This document shows positions 23,211-31,031 of a stretch of DNA of 31,031 nt, in pieces. A model generated the notes under the pieces. That model ran no database searches and was not told the origin of the DNA. It saw nothing but the letters and a program-made list of their open reading frames with translations. Each line of letters opens with the position of its first letter. The stretch's first letter is position 1. Position numbers and translations under genes: made by a program. Origin of the DNA: Chloroflexota bacterium. GTDB lineage: Bacteria > Chloroflexota > Anaerolineae > B4-G1. The stretch covers positions 1 to 31,031 of the forward strand of contig DSAR01000415.1 in NCBI GenBank assembly GCA_011046405.1. The letters are read 5' to 3'.

Positions 23211-24980
23211 TTGTCCAAGAAAGAATTCAGATTAGAAGACGAACACAAGTACAATCGTTCGGGGCCGGTGCGCTGGATTATCTCCCACGCCGTTCGCTAC
23301 CCCTTCTTTCCCCTGGCGGTGATTTTGGCCGCTATCAGCAACAACTGGTTCTTCAGCTATCGCCAGGTGCTGATCGGGCAGGCGTTCGACCTGATTACTT
23401 CGGCCGGATGGGAGATGCAGGCGTTGTTGGCAGTGGCCCTGGGGGTGCTGGGGCTGGCGGTGGGGCAGGGCCTGACCGGCTTGGCGAGAAATTTCGCCAT
23501 CGAGTTCCTGGCCCAGCGGGTCGAGCGGGACACCCGCGACGAGCTGTACGTCAGCCTGTTGGGCAAGAGCCAGACGTTCCACAGCAAGCAGCGCATCGGC
23601 GACATCATGGCCCGCGCCACCAACGACGTGCGCCAACTCAACTTGATGTTCAGCCCGGGTGTGATGTTGATCTTCGATTCGCTGATGGCCATCGTCGTCC
23701 CCGTGATCCTGATTGGCCAGCTCGATTGGCGGCTCCTGCTGACGCCACTCATCTTCGTCGTTCTGTGGGCGGTCACCGTGGCCGACTACAACCGGCGGCT
23801 CAAGCCGGTGAGCATCGCCCAGCGCGAGCAGTTCGGCGAGATGAATGCCGGGCTGGCGGAAGCGGTCGCCGGCATCGAGGTGATCAAGGCCAACGCCCGC
23901 GAGCGGTACGAGTGGAAGCACTTCTCCGAGGACGCCCGCAAATTCCGGGACCATTTCGTGGAACAGGGGGAGATCCAGGCCCGCTATCTGCCGATGTTGA
24001 TGTTCATCCTGAGCCGGGCCGGCGGATTCCTGCACGCCCTGTGGCTCTGGCGGGGGGGCAACATCAGTCTGGGACAGGTGGTCGCCTTCATAGGGTTGAT
24101 GGGGGCGCTCCGTTTCCCCACGTTTATCTCCATCTTCTCGTTCAACCTGGTGCAACTGGGCATCGCCGGTGCCGAGCGCATCCTGTCGCTCATCAATACG
24201 GAGACGGAACTGGACGAGAACGAGACGGGCGTGTCCCGGCCGATCGGGGGCGAGGTCGTCTTCGAGCACGTCAGTTTCAGCTACAACGGCAACCGGGTAC
24301 TGGACGACGTCAGTTTCACCGCCCGTCCGGGGCAGACCGTCGCCATCGTCGGGCAGACCGGTTCCGGCAAGACCACGCTCACCCAGCTCATCAATCGTAT
24401 CTTCGACGCCGACAGCGGGCGGGTGCTGGTGGACGGCGTGGACGTGCGCGAGTGGAGCCTGGAATCGCTCCGCTCGCAGATTTCGACCATCGAGCAGGAC
24501 GTATTCCTCTTCTCCCGCACCCTGGGAGAGAACATCGCCTTCGGTTGTGGCGACGTCGATCAGCAGGCTATCGAAACAGCGGCCCGCGAGGCGCAGGCGC
24601 ACGATTTCATCACCAGTTTCAGCGACGGGTACGACACCGACGTGGGCGAGCGGGGCGTGACGCTTTCGGGCGGGCAGCGGCAGCGTATCGCCATCGCCCG
24701 CGCCTTCCTCACCGACCCACGCATCTTGATCCTGGACGATTCGACCAGCGCCATCGACAGCGCCACCGAGGATCAGATCCAGCGCGCCATGCGCCGCATC
24801 TCCCAGGGACGCCCCGACGCGCCGCGCACCACCTTCATCATCACCCACCGCCTCAGCCAGATCCGCTGGGCCGACCGCATCCTGGTCTTGCGCCGGGGTA
24901 AGCTGGTGGACCAGGGGACGCACGAGGAGTTGATGGCGCGGAGTGAGGATTATCGACGGATTTTTGGGAGGTACGATTAA
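23211..24980 (+). CDS. ABC exporter half-transporter, ATP-binding/permease (degenerate-site partner)
   Basis: This 589-residue protein has an N-terminal membrane domain of about six helices (about 30-310) and a C-terminal ATPase domain. The ATPase motifs are Walker A GQTGSGKTTL, Q-loop STIEQDVFLF, signature LSGGQRQR, and Walker B RILILDDSTS. The residue after Walker B, normally the catalytic Glu, is Asp (codon 24738-24740). The H-loop is ITHRLSQI. The start is read as TTG at 23211, eight bases after AGGAG, because no ATG or GTG is suitably placed. The stop overlaps the next gene by one base. The substrate is unknown; lipids, drugs or peptides are the usual cargo of this class. Confidence 0.93.
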   Translation: MSKKEFRLEDEHKYNRSGPVRWIISHAVRYPFFPLAVILAAISNNWFFSYRQVLIGQAFDLITSAGWEMQALLAVALGVLGLAVGQGLTGLARNFAIEFLAQRVERDTRDELYVSLLGKSQTFHSKQRIGDIMARATNDVRQLNLMFSPGVMLIFDSLMAIVVPVILIGQLDWRLLLTPLIFVVLWAVTVADYNRRLKPVSIAQREQFGEMNAGLAEAVAGIEVIKANARERYEWKHFSEDARKFRDHFVEQGEIQARYLPMLMFILSRAGGFLHALWLWRGGNISLGQVVAFIGLMGALRFPTFISIFSFNLVQLGIAGAERILSLINTETELDENETGVSRPIGGEVVFEHVSFSYNGNRVLDDVSFTARPGQTVAIVGQTGSGKTTLTQLINRIFDADSGRVLVDGVDVREWSLESLRSQISTIEQDVFLFSRTLGENIAFGCGDVDQQAIETAAREAQAHDFITSFSDGYDTDVGERGVTLSGGQRQRIAIARAFLTDPRILILDDSTSAIDSATEDQIQRAMRRISQGRPDAPRTTFIITHRLSQIRWADRILVLRRGKLVDQGTHEELMARSEDYRRIFGRYD

Positions 24981-26842
24981 TGGGCTTTATCCTCGACGGC
25001 CTCGATACCGAGGCATACGATCGCAACTACAGCGACAAAGAGCTGGTAAGACGCATTGTCAGCTACTTCCGGCCCCACGTGCGCCAGATGGTCCTGGTTG
25101 CCGTGATGATCGCGCTTAACTCCATCGCCGGGACCGGGGAACCGATCCTGATCTCCAGGGCGATTGACTACGTGGCGGCCGACCCGACGCCCCGGACGAT
25201 GGTGTGGATGGTCGCCGGCGTGCTCATGTTAGGCGTGATGGCCTGGCTCTTCAATTACGTCCGCCAGCTCTACTCCGCCCGCGTCATCGGCGACGTGGTG
25301 CTGAACCTACGCGAGGACGTGTTCGAGGCCACCATCGGGCACGACCTGTCGTTCTACGACGAGCATCCCTCGGGCAAGATCGTCAGCCGCATCACGTCGG
25401 ACACGCAGGATTTTGCCACGGTGGTCACGCTGGTGCTGGACCTGATGAGCCAGGTGCTGTTGGTCGTCATCCTGGCCACGTGGCTGTTCACCATCGACAC
25501 CCGGCTGACCCTGTTGCTGATTGGGATGTCGCCCCTGGCGGCGATCATCGCCCTCAGTTTCCGACGGGTGGCCCGCCGGGTGACGCAGCAGGCGCGCCGC
25601 GTGACAGCCAAGATCAACGCCCAGATCCAGGAATCGATCAGCGGTATCGTGGTCGCCAAGAGTTTCCGGCAGGAACACGCCATCTATAAAATCTTCCGTG
25701 AGAACAACCGCCAGGCGTACCGGATGGGCCTGCAGCGGGGAATGACGCTCAACACGATTTTCCCGGTGATGAGCACCGCCTCGGGGCTGGGAATCGCGAT
25801 CATGGTCTACGCCGGCGGATTGACGGCACGGGAGGGGACAGTCTCGCCCGGTGACTGGTACCTATTCATGCAGGCGCTCGGCTTTTTCTGGTGGCCCTTG
25901 ATGAACATCGCTTCCTTCTGGAGCCAGTTCCAGGATGGCCTCTCGGCGGCCGAGCGGGTGTTCGCCCTCATCGACGCCGAGCCCCGCGTCGTCCAGACGG
26001 CGTCGGAACCGGTGGACGACCTGCAAGGGCAGATCACGTTCCGTCACGTCACGTTCTCCTACGAGGGCGAGACGCAGGATCCAGAAGTAGCAGCACGTGA
26101 AGTGGTGCTCCCCGATTTCAACCTGCTCATCGAACCCGGCGAGACGGTGGCCCTGGTGGGCCACACCGGCGCGGGCAAGAGCAGCGTCGCCCGCCTGATC
26201 ACCCGCTTCTACGAGTTCCAGGGCGGGCAGATCCTGGTCGATGGGCGAGACGTGCGCCGCTTGGATCTGCAGCAATACCGCCGGCAGATTGGCCTGGTGC
26301 CCCAGGAGCCCTTCCTGTTCTCCGGCAGTGTGAAGGATAACGTCGGCTACGGACGGCGCGAGGCGACGGAGGAGGAGATCTGCCAGGCGGCCCGGCGGAT
26401 CAGCAACGGGGATTGGATCGCCGACCTGCCCGACGGCCTGGACACCGACGTGGGTGAGCGCGGGGGAAATCTCTCGATGGGCCAGCGCCAGCTGGTGGCC
26501 CTGGCCCGGGTACTGCTCAAGGACCCGCCGATCTTCATCCTGGACGAGGCGACGGCCAGCGTGGACCCTTTCACCGAGATGCAAATCCAGGAGGGGCTAG
26601 AGTTGATCATGCAGGACCGCACCGCCATCGTCATCGCCCACCGGCTCTCGACCGTCAAGCACGCCGATCGTACCATCGTGATGCGCCAGGGGCACATCAT
26701 CGAGGAGGGCACCCACGACGACCTGATGGCCCAGGGCGGGCATTACGCGGAACTGTACAACACCTACTTCCGGCACCAGTCTTTGGATTACGTGGAGCAG
26801 TTCGTGGCGGAAGTCTCGGCCTCTGTGCCGGCCAGGGCCTAG
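24980..26842 (+). CDS. ABC exporter half-transporter, ATP-binding/permease (catalytic partner)
   Basis: This 620-residue protein has the same layout as its neighbour: an N-terminal cytoplasmic stretch, about six membrane helices (about 35-325), and an ATPase domain. The motifs are Walker A GHTGAGKSSV, Q-loop VPQEPFLF, signature LSMGQRQL and Walker B FILDEATASVD with a canonical catalytic Glu. The signature differs from LSGGQ by a Met. Paired with the upstream gene, one ATP site would combine Asp and the altered signature, and the other would be fully canonical, as in heterodimeric exporters such as TM287/288. The ATG shares a base with the preceding stop, and GGGAGGT lies upstream. Confidence 0.94.
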   Translation: MGFILDGLDTEAYDRNYSDKELVRRIVSYFRPHVRQMVLVAVMIALNSIAGTGEPILISRAIDYVAADPTPRTMVWMVAGVLMLGVMAWLFNYVRQLYSARVIGDVVLNLREDVFEATIGHDLSFYDEHPSGKIVSRITSDTQDFATVVTLVLDLMSQVLLVVILATWLFTIDTRLTLLLIGMSPLAAIIALSFRRVARRVTQQARRVTAKINAQIQESISGIVVAKSFRQEHAIYKIFRENNRQAYRMGLQRGMTLNTIFPVMSTASGLGIAIMVYAGGLTAREGTVSPGDWYLFMQALGFFWWPLMNIASFWSQFQDGLSAAERVFALIDAEPRVVQTASEPVDDLQGQITFRHVTFSYEGETQDPEVAAREVVLPDFNLLIEPGETVALVGHTGAGKSSVARLITRFYEFQGGQILVDGRDVRRLDLQQYRRQIGLVPQEPFLFSGSVKDNVGYGRREATEEEICQAARRISNGDWIADLPDGLDTDVGERGGNLSMGQRQLVALARVLLKDPPIFILDEATASVDPFTEMQIQEGLELIMQDRTAIVIAHRLSTVKHADRTIVMRQGHIIEEGTHDDLMAQGGHYAELYNTYFRHQSLDYVEQFVAEVSASVPARA

Positions 26843-26874
26843 CTACAAGAAGTCTTTTACCAGGACAGGTTAAA

Positions 26875-28253
26875 ATGCGCCCCATGAAATACCATATCTG
26901 GACCATTGGCTGTCAAATGAACGAGGCCGACTCACGGCGGTTGGGCTCGGCGCTGGAACAACTGGGCTATACGCCCACCGACCGGCCCGAATCGGCCGAC
27001 GTGCTCGTGCTCAATACCTGCGTGGTGCGCCAATCGGCCGAGGATAAATGCTATGGCCGGTTGGGCTCCCTCAAATCGTTGAAGCGAAGGAGACCAGACG
27101 TCATCCTGGGGCTGATGGGGTGCCTGGTCGGCGTTCGCGACCCGGAACCGCTCCGTCGTCGCTTCCCGTGGTCGACGTCTTTCTGCCGCCCTCGGACCCG
27201 GGGCCGTTGCTCGATCACCTGGCCGACCGGGGGCTGGTCGACGAGGACCGGGCGCTTGATGCGGCGCTGGATGCGGCGTTGGACGAGGCGGCGATCGCCT
27301 GCCGCTACCGGCTGCAAGCGGGCGACCTGCTTCTGCCGGCCGACGAACGGGAGCGGCTCGTCTCGGCCTACGTGCCTATCGTGCTGGGCTGCTCCCACGC
27401 CTGCACCTATTGCATCATCCCCTATCGGCGCGGGCCGGAGCGCAGCCGCCCGCTGGCCGAGATCGTGGCCGAGGCGGAGGCGTTGGCCGCCCAGGGCGTG
27501 CAGGAGATCACGCTGCTGGGCCAGATCGTCGACCGGTACGGGCTCGACCTGCCGGACCGGCCGTCGCTGGCCTCGCTGTTACATCGCCTGCACGAGATCG
27601 AGGAGTTAGCGCGCATCCGCTTCCTCACCTCTCACCCCAACTGGATGACCGACGACCTGCTGGACGCGGTGGCCGAACTCCCCCGGGTGTGCGAGCACAT
27701 CGAGGTGCCGGTGCAAGCTGGCGACGACGAGGTGCTGGCCCGCATGCAGCGGGGCTACACGGCCGACGAGTACCGGCGGCTCGTCGCCCGCATCCGAGAG
27801 CGCATTGCCGGCGTCTCTATCGCCACCGACGTCATCGTCGGGTTCCCGGGAGAGACGGCGGCCCAGTTCCAGCGCACCTACGACCTGCTGGCCGAGTTGC
27901 GGCTGGACAAGGCTCACATCGCCCGCTACTCCCCCCGCCCACAGACGCTGGCCCAGCGGCGTTATCCCGACGACGTGCCCCCGGAGGAAAAGGAACGCCG
28001 GCGCAAGGCCCTGGACGACCTACAATCAGAGATCGTGGGCCAGATCAACGCCCGCTTGCTGGGGCAAACGGTCGACGTCCTGGTGGAGGGGAAGGACGCG
28101 CGCAAGGGCCGCTGGTGGGGGCGCACCCGGACCGACAAACTGGTCTACTTCGAAAGCGAAGAGCAAGATTGGCGCGGGCGCCTGGCCCCGGTGCGCATCA
28201 CGTGGACCGGTCCCTGGTCGCTGATTGGCGAGATTGATCCAGGGGACGAGTGA
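26875..28253 (+). pseudogene. miaB: tRNA-2-methylthio-N6-isopentenyladenosine synthase, interrupted by one frameshift
   Basis: MiaB methylthiolates A37 of certain tRNAs using radical SAM chemistry and a second iron-sulfur cluster. The N-terminal part has the three cluster cysteines in IGCQMNEADS, NTCVVRQSAED and MGCLVG. After LRRRFP (about 27168) the frame must slip by -1 to continue VVDVFLPPSDPGPLLDHLADRG. The radical SAM motif is then CSHACTYC, followed by FPGETAAQF and a C-terminal TRAM domain (about the last 65 residues). The break is at a CCC run; one more C would give a full gene. The sequence is not a classic -1 slippery heptamer, so a recent deletion or an assembly error is likelier than programmed shifting. 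The start could also be the ATG at 26884. Confidence 0.85.
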
Positions 28254-28257
28254 TGCG

Positions 28258-28425
28258 GTGCTAAAACTGGCCATCTTCGACGTCGATGGCACCCTGCGTC
28301 GGGTGCGCGATCCGTGGGTGCACCCGCATAGCTATCTGCCCGGCCAACGACGACGTGCGCGCCAGCACTCCCCACGTCGTAGAGACAGAGCCCATCGACA
28401 GCGCCATCGAGATCCTGGAACGTCA
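28258..28425 (+). pseudogene. HAD-family hydrolase remnant with internal deletion
   Basis: A GTG start five bases after the miaB stop opens LKLAIFDVDGTLRRVRDPWV, the HAD motif I with the catalytic Asp pair. After about 27 codons the similarity stops. In a different frame ANDDVRASTPHVVETEPIDS continues to AIEILERHA, which looks like the C-terminal end of such a protein. So a middle part seems deleted and the join is out of frame. The remnant runs directly into the convergent DUF4058 fragment. N-terminal identity is firm; the C-terminal part is inferred. Confidence 0.6.
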
Positions 28426-28710
28426 CGCCTCTGGCGTGGCGCTTTCTTCCAGCAGCGCCTGTGCCCACGCTGCGTCTTTCTCCGTCAGTGGGGGTTCTGG
28501 CGGCCGGTCGTAGTCGATGCTCAGGTCGTAGCGGGCCTCGTCGTAGATGGTGCGCACGGCGTGGGCCAGGTCGATGGGGACATCGTCGTCGCCGGGCAGC
28601 AGCGGGACGGGCACCACGGGCAGCGGGTCGCGCACGCTGATGGGCCAGGTCTCGGTCACGTCGCTCCGTTCGGCGCGGGTGAGAAAGACGAAGTAGTCGA
28701 ATATTATGAT
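28423..28710 (-). pseudogene. DUF4058 protein, C-terminal fragment
   Basis: The minus-strand frame reads FDYFVFLTRAERSDVTETWP, then ISVRDPLPVVPVPLLPGDDD, then an IYDEARYDLSIDYDRPPEPPL block. These match the conserved C-terminus of DUF4058 proteins, which are normally a few hundred residues long. Only about the last 95 residues remain; upstream the frame meets a stop and the start of the glycosidase gene on the other strand. The function of the family is unknown. Confidence 0.75.
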
Positions 28711-29851
28711 TTTTTCAGGTCATGGTAAGCGATCCCATTTTCTGCGCCAACTCCGCCGCTGGGCGCCCCGCCTGGCGTTGGCGCTTCTACTCCTTCTCCT
28801 CTGCGCCATTCGCCCGCACCCAGTCCTGGTGATCCTCGACCCGCCCCAACAGGTCCACACCGCCAATCCCGTCGTCGGCGTCCACACCCGCCTGACCGAC
28901 GAGGTGGAAGAATGGAAGATCCAGCGCACGCTCCAGATGGTCCGCCAGATGGGCGCGCCGTGGATGCTCGAGTACTTCCCCTGGCCCTACATCGAGCCGG
29001 CCGAGGGCAAATTCAACTGGGATCACACCGACACCGTGATCAAACACGCCGAAAACCAGGATTTGACAGTGATCGCCCGCCTGGGTTGGACGCCAGCCTG
29101 GGCACGCCCGGATCCTCAGGAACAGGAGACGGCCCACACCCACCTGGACGCCGAGCATTACGACGATTTCGCCCGCTTCGCGGCCGCCTTCGCCGCTCGT
29201 TACCGGGGCCGCGTCGATCACATCATCGTGTGGAACGAACCGAACCTCAGTTTCGAGTGGGGCTACCGGCCAGTCGATCCAGAGGGTTACACCGATCTGT
29301 TGAAAGCGGTCTACGCCCCCGTCCACGAGGCCAACCCGGACGTGATTATCCTGGGCGGCGCGCTGGCCCCCACGCTGGAACCGGAGGGCAGCGCTGTGGG
29401 GTTGAATGACCTGATCTACCTGGATCGGATGTACCAGGCCGGCGCCGCGCCCTATTTCGACGCTTTAGCCGCTCACGCCTATGGATTGACCGCGCCGCCC
29501 GACGCGCCGCCGGGGCCAGAGCGGATCAACTTCCGGCGCGTCGAGTTGTTGCACGCGGTGATGGCAACCCACGGAGACGGCGACAAGCCAGTCTACGTGA
29601 CCGAGGCCGGCTGGAACGATCACCCGCGCTGGGTCAATGCCGTCCGTCCGGCCGAGCGCATCGCTTACACCATCGGCGCCTACGAATGGGCGCGCGAGCA
29701 CTGGCCCTGGTGCCGCAGCGTCGCCATGTGGGCCTTCCGCTACCCCAAATCGACCTACAGTTATCACGATTATTACGCTTTCGTGACCGCCAATTTCGAG
29801 CCCAAGGTCATCTACCAGGAAGTCCAGGCCTACACCCAACCGCCCGACTGA
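28706..29851 (+). CDS. Membrane-anchored clan GH-A glycoside hydrolase (GH39/GH5-like)
   Basis: This 381-residue protein has a basic N-terminus and one hydrophobic helix (about 21-38), either an uncleaved signal anchor or a signal peptide. The rest is a (beta/alpha)8 barrel of clan GH-A. The acid/base Glu178 is in IVWNEPNLSF and the nucleophile Glu300 in VYVTEAGWND, the usual strand 4 and 7 positions. PWPYIEPAEGKFNWDHTD is also typical of GH39/GH5-like enzymes. It probably acts outside the cell on a plant or microbial polysaccharide; the substrate is unknown. The start overlaps the degraded DUF4058 fragment and has no good ribosome site. Confidence 0.82.
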   Translation: MIFSGHGKRSHFLRQLRRWAPRLALALLLLLLCAIRPHPVLVILDPPQQVHTANPVVGVHTRLTDEVEEWKIQRTLQMVRQMGAPWMLEYFPWPYIEPAEGKFNWDHTDTVIKHAENQDLTVIARLGWTPAWARPDPQEQETAHTHLDAEHYDDFARFAAAFAARYRGRVDHIIVWNEPNLSFEWGYRPVDPEGYTDLLKAVYAPVHEANPDVIILGGALAPTLEPEGSAVGLNDLIYLDRMYQAGAAPYFDALAAHAYGLTAPPDAPPGPERINFRRVELLHAVMATHGDGDKPVYVTEAGWNDHPRWVNAVRPAERIAYTIGAYEWAREHWPWCRSVAMWAFRYPKSTYSYHDYYAFVTANFEPKVIYQEVQAYTQPPD

Positions 29852-29855
29852 ATAA

Positions 29856-29884
29856 TTGCGTCCTCATCGTGGACGTGATACAAT
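29856..29884 (+). promoter_or_regulatory. Possible promoter for the oligoendopeptidase gene
   Basis: TTGCGT (29856-29861, three of six -35 bases) and TACAAT (29879-29884, five of six -10 bases) are separated by 17 bp. They lie right after the glycosidase stop. The leader to the GTG start would be about 80 nt. Confidence 0.4.
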
Positions 29885-29971
29885 GGGTGAATGGTGAATT
29901 AAGTCATGAAAGATCTTGTTTGGTTTGTGCTTGCTCGTCCAAAGAGTGACACTATAGCAATGGGAGGAATT

Positions 29972-31031
29972 GTGAACAGCCAAGTTTTCAAACAGACGGG
30001 ATGGACGTTGGAGGCGCTGTTGCCCGCGCCAGCCGGGGACGATCTGGAACGGCTCCTGGCGGCGTTGGAACAGCAGGTATCGGAATTGGAGGAAAAACGG
30101 GAGACGCTGTCGCCGGAGATCGACGAGGCGGATTTCCTGGCAATCATGCGTCTCTACGAGGAGGTCCAGATCAAATTGCGGCGATTGGGGGGCTACGCCC
30201 ATCTATGGTTTGCCGAGGACACCCAATCGCAGGAAGCGCTGCGGTTTCTGGGCCAGATGGAGCAATTGTTGACCGACGTGCAGAACCGCTTGCTCTTCCT
30301 CTCACTGTGGTGGAAGGGGTTGGAGGACGAGGCCGCCGAGCGCTTGATCGCCGTCAGCGGCGACTACGCCTACTACCTGGAGGAATTGCGCCACTTCAAG
30401 CCATACACGCTTTCGGAAGCAGAGGAGAAGGTCATCAACCTGAAGGACGTCAACGGGCCGAATGCGCTGAACAAATTGTACGAGATGATCACCAATCGCT
30501 TCACGTTCGAGCTAGAAGTCGAGGGCGAGGCCCAGGAATTGACGCGGGCCGAGTTGGGCGCCTATTACCGGGATCCGTCGCCGGAGATGCGGGCCGCGGC
30601 CTACCAGGAGCTCTACCGGGTCTACAGCGATGAGGGAGCGGTACTTTCGCAGATTTACGCCCACCTGGTGCGCGATTGGGCCAATGAAAACGTCTCCCTG
30701 CGCGGGTTCGCCTCCCCGATCGCCGTGCGCAATCTATCGAACGACGTGCCCGATCCGGTGGTGGAGACCTTGCTCGACGTCTGCCGCGAAAACGTCTCTG
30801 TCTTCCAGCGCTATTTCCGGCTCAAGGCCGAATGGCTGGGAATGGAGCGGTTGCGCCGTTACGACGTCTACGCGCCCCTGGACGAAGTCGAACGGGAGTG
30901 CGCCTATTCGGCGGCGGTGACGATGGTGCTGGAGACCCTGGCCCAGTTTTCGCCCGTGTTGTCCGAGCACGCTCGGCGCGTCTTCGTCGACGGCCACATC
31001 GACGCCGAGATCCGGGCGGGAAAGCGGGGCG
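29972..31031 (+). CDS. M3 family oligoendopeptidase F-like protein (partial, continues past the window)
   Basis: The open frame runs off the right edge, giving 353 residues. It opens NSQVFKQTGWTLEALLPAPAG and is largely helical. Segments such as HFKPYTLSEAEEKVINLKDV and DPSPEMRAAAYQELYRVYSD match the N-terminal half of M3 oligoendopeptidases, which are cytoplasmic zinc peptidases cutting short peptides. The HEXGH zinc motif lies beyond the window and cannot be checked. The GTG at 29972 follows GGGAGG closely; an in-frame ATG at 29960 and another at 29906 are alternatives. Confidence 0.85.
   Translation, partial: MNSQVFKQTGWTLEALLPAPAGDDLERLLAALEQQVSELEEKRETLSPEIDEADFLAIMRLYEEVQIKLRRLGGYAHLWFAEDTQSQEALRFLGQMEQLLTDVQNRLLFLSLWWKGLEDEAAERLIAVSGDYAYYLEELRHFKPYTLSEAEEKVINLKDVNGPNALNKLYEMITNRFTFELEVEGEAQELTRAELGAYYRDPSPEMRAAAYQELYRVYSDEGAVLSQIYAHLVRDWANENVSLRGFASPIAVRNLSNDVPDPVVETLLDVCRENVSVFQRYFRLKAEWLGMERLRRYDVYAPLDEVERECAYSAAVTMVLETLAQFSPVLSEHARRVFVDGHIDAEIRAGKRG

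Noticed and set aside
23232..24923. Long minus-strand open frame of 563 codons opposite the first ABC gene
   Set aside because: It mirrors the codon bias of the real gene; its translation is low-complexity His/Asp/Glu-rich and matches no family.
27160..27172. Programmed -1 frameshifting in miaB
   Set aside because: The site is not an X-XXY-YYZ slippery heptamer, I see no obvious downstream pseudoknot, and MiaB is not known for recoding.

Overview
The window is a stretch of bacterial chromosome with moderately high GC, dense genes on both strands, strong GGGAGG-type ribosome sites and several ATGA stop/start overlaps. Several features point to Chloroflexota, most likely an Anaerolineae-like lineage: fabF-fabH next to a biotin-dependent acyl-CoA carboxylase, a zinc-ribbon/cold-shock fusion, DUF6504 and DUF4058 proteins, an M3 oligoendopeptidase, and many small dispersed intergenic repeats. 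The phylum is an inference from gene content and protein style. There is no rRNA, no tRNA that I can recognise, no CRISPR array and no transposase gene.

Layout. 1-2572: a palindromic mobile repeat, then a GH31 alpha-xylosidase-like enzyme. 2569-3861 (-): purA, tail to tail with the GH31 gene, with a near-consensus promoter and a hairpin at the predicted mRNA 5' end. 4158-6780 (+): a MgtC/SapB-DUF4010 membrane protein and an alkaline-phosphatase-superfamily enzyme. 6783-7241 (-): an SRPBCC protein behind a possible attenuator. 7421-13641 (-): a fatty-acid block transcribed fabF, fabH, carboxyltransferase, then after a repeat-bearing gap accC and a biotin carrier. 14041-14173: a complete small mobile element with an 8-bp target duplication. 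14256-17967 (+): a substrate-binding lipoprotein followed by a methyl-accepting chemotaxis protein, with no permease or ATPase. 18026-20961 (-): gyrA-type topoisomerase subunit and a zinc-ribbon cold-shock protein. 20962-21392: a gene-start remnant resembling the N-terminus of the GH31 gene at position 158, and a collapsed copy of the mobile repeat. 21393-22894 (+): an iron-sulfur aldo/keto-reductase-like protein overlapping a DUF6504 gene. 23211-26842 (+): two half-transporters that look like a heterodimeric ABC exporter. 26875-28253 (+): miaB broken by one frameshift. 28258-28710: remnants of a HAD hydrolase and a DUF4058 gene. 28706-29851 (+): a membrane-anchored clan-GH-A glycosidase. 29972-end (+): an oligoendopeptidase F-like gene cut by the window edge.

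How the genes work together. The carboxylase parts would supply malonyl-CoA to FabH and FabF; an isoleucine at the acyl-pocket position of the carboxyltransferase is compatible with acetyl-CoA use. The lipoprotein and chemoreceptor may form a sensing pair. The two ABC genes carry complementary departures from consensus, in the catalytic carboxylate of one and the signature of the other, as expected for one degenerate and one active ATP site.

The most notable observations are the non-autonomous mobile element with IS66-like hallmarks, the possible terminator/antiterminator leader before the SRPBCC gene, the GyrA-type subunit without a recognisable GyrA box, and the cluster of decayed genes near 27-28.7 kb.
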